DNA from: Candidatus Rifleibacteriota bacterium | Lineage (GTDB): Bacteria; Muiribacteriota; Ozemobacteria; Ozemobacterales; Ozemobacteraceae | Assembly: GCA_018818125.1 (NCBI GenBank) | Contig: JAHISQ010000048.1 | Coordinates: 1-64,000 of the forward strand | Reading direction: 5' to 3' | DNA length: 64,000 nt | Shown: one piece after another, positions 62,229 to 64,000 of the stretch | Numbering within the stretch: the stretch's first letter is position 1 | Layout of the letters: every line of letters begins with the position of its first letter | The notes under the pieces: generated by a model | Database searches by the model: none | The model's input: the letters and a program-made list of their open reading frames with translations, nothing else | Told to the model about the DNA's origin: nothing | Program-made: the position numbers and the translations under genes

Positions 62229-64000
62229 TTATTCGGGCAGATAATACACACCATCTGGCATAGCCAGAAAAATGATGAAGTCTGATTGGGCAATGGATTT
62301 GACTGGGCTCTTAGTGTAGTATTTTTCCCAGAAACCGTTCTGATAAAGTGCATAGCCACCACCATCGGAACTGGTAAAAGCTATTCTGTATGTCTCGGGA
62401 TTCATTTGATCTATGCACATGTCGTTTATTTTAAAGCCTTGTCCTGTAGATGCCGATTCGATAAGGCGATAATGCTGCCCGTCGAATTCACTTACGCCAT
62501 CTTTGCCCTGTATGAGAATTATGCCGCTGGGTAATCGGAAAAGGTTCGAAATTGCACCGATTCGCCCAGTGCCTTTTTCTGAGAGCTTTTTGTAGCTTTC
62601 GCCGTCAAATATTTTCTGATATCCATTTTCCATGCCGACCAGCAGGTAATGTTCTGTGTTGAGCATTGCCGACACCGGCGCTGACTCATCTATTTCAAAG
62701 TTTTTGAGAGTCTCACTTGCGTTGGCAAAATCGAAGTTGCGCATATAGGTGCCATCAAGACCATGCAGTCTAACTTCCTGGTATCTTTCCTTGTCGTTAA
62801 GCTGTAACAGAGTGCTTATAGTTTGTGGGGTAGTAGCGCTGAGCTTATCACCATCATAAACAAATATCTGTTCATAAACCTTTGCAGCTGCTGCAAAAGC
62901 CACGAAAATGCGATTGCTGCCATCAATGACAATTCTGCTGGCTGTTTGTCCGACCATTTGTGTTTGTGGTTGCCTGAACTCGATGTTTTTCCAGGTTTTG
63001 CCATCCCATCTGATTACGCCAGCGTTGCCGGTAACCCAGAGATTACCGTCTTTGTCCATTGCAAAGTCGGTAACCATTCGGTGAAAGCCTTTAACATTCT
63101 CATCGTTGAAATTGCCAATGCTCTTTATCGGGTTCAGTTGGTAGATGTGCATGCCATGCCTACGGGTGCCAACGTATAGCAGGTCTGCCAGAACACGAAT
63201 TCGAGTCGGTTCACAGCTTAATATTTCCTGCAGCTTGCCTTTGCCACTCATGCTGCGTTTGCTGTAACGCATGATGCCGCCGGTTTCGGTTCCAAACCAG
63301 ACTTCGCCGGCATTGCCCAGCGCTATCGCCGTGATATTGTCACAGGGGAGTTTTGAATTCTCGCTGGTAAGGTGGTAACGCTCACCATCAGTTGCAAATA
63401 GAATTAAACCGCTATTTTGCGTGCCGACCCAGAGTCCTTTTAACAGTGGCGAAAGTAGTGCGCTGGAATCAATTGATAAATTGGCCGCCAGACCATCAGA
63501 ACCAAATTCGGCAGTTCCTTGAATCCTCTGGCTCGCTTCAATCATCTGTCGCTCAAAAGCAAAAAAACGCTCATACATTTGATCAACAGCTTCTCTTGGA
63601 GCATCCCGCTGGCCGGCATAGCGCTGAGTGTAGGCGGCATAATCGGTCTGCAGCTGAGCATGCTGTGCTCGCAGTTGAGTAAATGCATCATCCTCGATAG
63701 TGATACCGGCCGCTCCCATTTTAGGCTCAAAAGCTTTTTTGTCGCTCCCGGAAAGCGATTCACGCGGGTATGCACTGAAGGCGGCGCGTGTGCACCAAAT
63801 TCCGGGTAGAAGATTTTCCATTTTTTCCAGGTCTGAGGTTATGAACAGACCGTTGGCTGAAGCTATAAATAAACGTTTTTCGGCATTTGCAAAGTCGTTG
63901 ACCCAGCCGATCTGGCTTTCATCGCCGAAGACCGGTGTAAGATTTGCGTTGTTAATGCGATAAAGTCCGCCGTGACATCCGGTTAATTCTCCAAGTTCGC
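62229..64000 (-). CDS. Beta-propeller (two-component-regulator-propeller-like) protein, partial
   Basis: The frame stays open from the stop at 62229 to the right edge, past an internal ATG at 63821, so the gene is cut and at least 589 residues are visible. Repeats of the form found in ligand-sensing propellers of hybrid two-component systems are clear (LKGLWVGTQNSGLILFATDG, NITAIALGNAGEVWFGTETG, DFAMDKDGNLWVTGNAGVIR), with more upstream (TGCHGGLYRINNANLTPVFG). An unusual helical insertion (about 20-100 residues after 63800) contains QLRAQHAQLQTDYAAYTQRY. There is no kinase domain at this C-terminus. Role as a sensor or binding protein is inference. Confidence 0.82.
   Translation of the reverse strand, partial: ELGELTGCHGGLYRINNANLTPVFGDESQIGWVNDFANAEKRLFIASANGLFITSDLEKMENLLPGIWCTRAAFSAYPRESLSGSDKKAFEPKMGAAGITIEDDAFTQLRAQHAQLQTDYAAYTQRYAGQRDAPREAVDQMYERFFAFERQMIEASQRIQGTAEFGSDGLAANLSIDSSALLSPLLKGLWVGTQNSGLILFATDGERYHLTSENSKLPCDNITAIALGNAGEVWFGTETGGIMRYSKRSMSGKGKLQEILSCEPTRIRVLADLLYVGTRRHGMHIYQLNPIKSIGNFNDENVKGFHRMVTDFAMDKDGNLWVTGNAGVIRWDGKTWKNIEFRQPQTQMVGQTASRIVIDGSNRIFVAFAAAAKVYEQIFVYDGDKLSATTPQTISTLLQLNDKERYQEVRLHGLDGTYMRNFDFANASETLKNFEIDESAPVSAMLNTEHYLLVGMENGYQKIFDGESYKKLSEKGTGRIGAISNLFRLPSGIILIQGKDGVSEFDGQHYRLIESASTGQGFKINDMCIDQMNPETYRIAFTSSDGGGYALYQNGFWEKYYTKSPVKSIAQSDFIIFLAMPDGVYYLPE

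Noticed and set aside
1..64000. CRISPR array, tRNA or rRNA genes, insertion sequences
   Set aside because: No regularly spaced repeats, cloverleaf-like sequence or transposase was seen; small RNAs without clear signals could be missed by eye.

Overview
The window reads as a diderm, flagellated, piliated bacterium with dense operons, mostly on the minus strand. The outer membrane is implied by flagellar P- and L-ring genes (flgI, flgH), a PilQ-type secretin with pilMNOP, lgt/lspA and export-type lipoproteins. Peptidoglycan enzymes include two SpoIID-domain proteins, a GerMN-domain protein, an AMIN amidase, MltG, an M23 peptidase and MurQ. With many TPR and NHL proteins and two lgt genes this resembles little-cultured diderm lineages such as Riflebacteria. 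That placement is inference and needs a marker-gene tree.

Layout. 1-6305: sensory and envelope genes on minus: a large membrane protein with an internal prepilin-like segment (runs off the left edge), a TrkA-type K+ channel, an exported caspase-like protein, a HAMP protein and a pilin-like small protein. 6370-9458: lspA, two lgt paralogues and rluD as one operon. 9736-13729 (plus): a di-haem lipoprotein, then accD-accA-rpoD from a clear promoter. 13810-16398: a PAS hybrid histidine kinase locus bracketed by a 38-bp direct repeat, one copy of which is the 3' end of the next gene. 16362-27334: a long minus operon running from an NHL lipoprotein and mltG through a BtuF-like protein, a frameshifted NHL gene, a TPR protein, two radical-SAM-related genes and rng to two secreted proteins.

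27433-33692: a pilin gene with a near-ideal promoter and almost no 5' leader, then GerMN, amidase, smpB, TPR, M23 and rho genes. 33746-45651: a flagellar flgF-G-A-H-I-J series cut between flgH and flgI by a plus-strand five-gene cluster (36502-41617) encoding a secreted Ala-rich protein, a GspK/PilX-like protein, an unknown, and PilV- and PilW-like minor pilins. 45865-52204: aroC (plus), pilQ, and pilMNOP, with a small probably leaderless membrane-protein gene facing the other way between pilP and pilQ. 52319-58337: two SpoIID genes, the tRNA-modification pair miaB-queH, and murQ overlapping the second SpoIID gene. 58548-64000: TPR genes, a 49-codon small gene and a beta-propeller protein cut by the right edge.

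Three themes tie the genes together: type IV pilus/pseudopilin biology, with an unusual family of pilin-like cysteine modules in three protein architectures; peptidoglycan cleavage and recycling; and the flagellar rod and rings. No tRNA, rRNA, CRISPR array or intact insertion sequence was seen.
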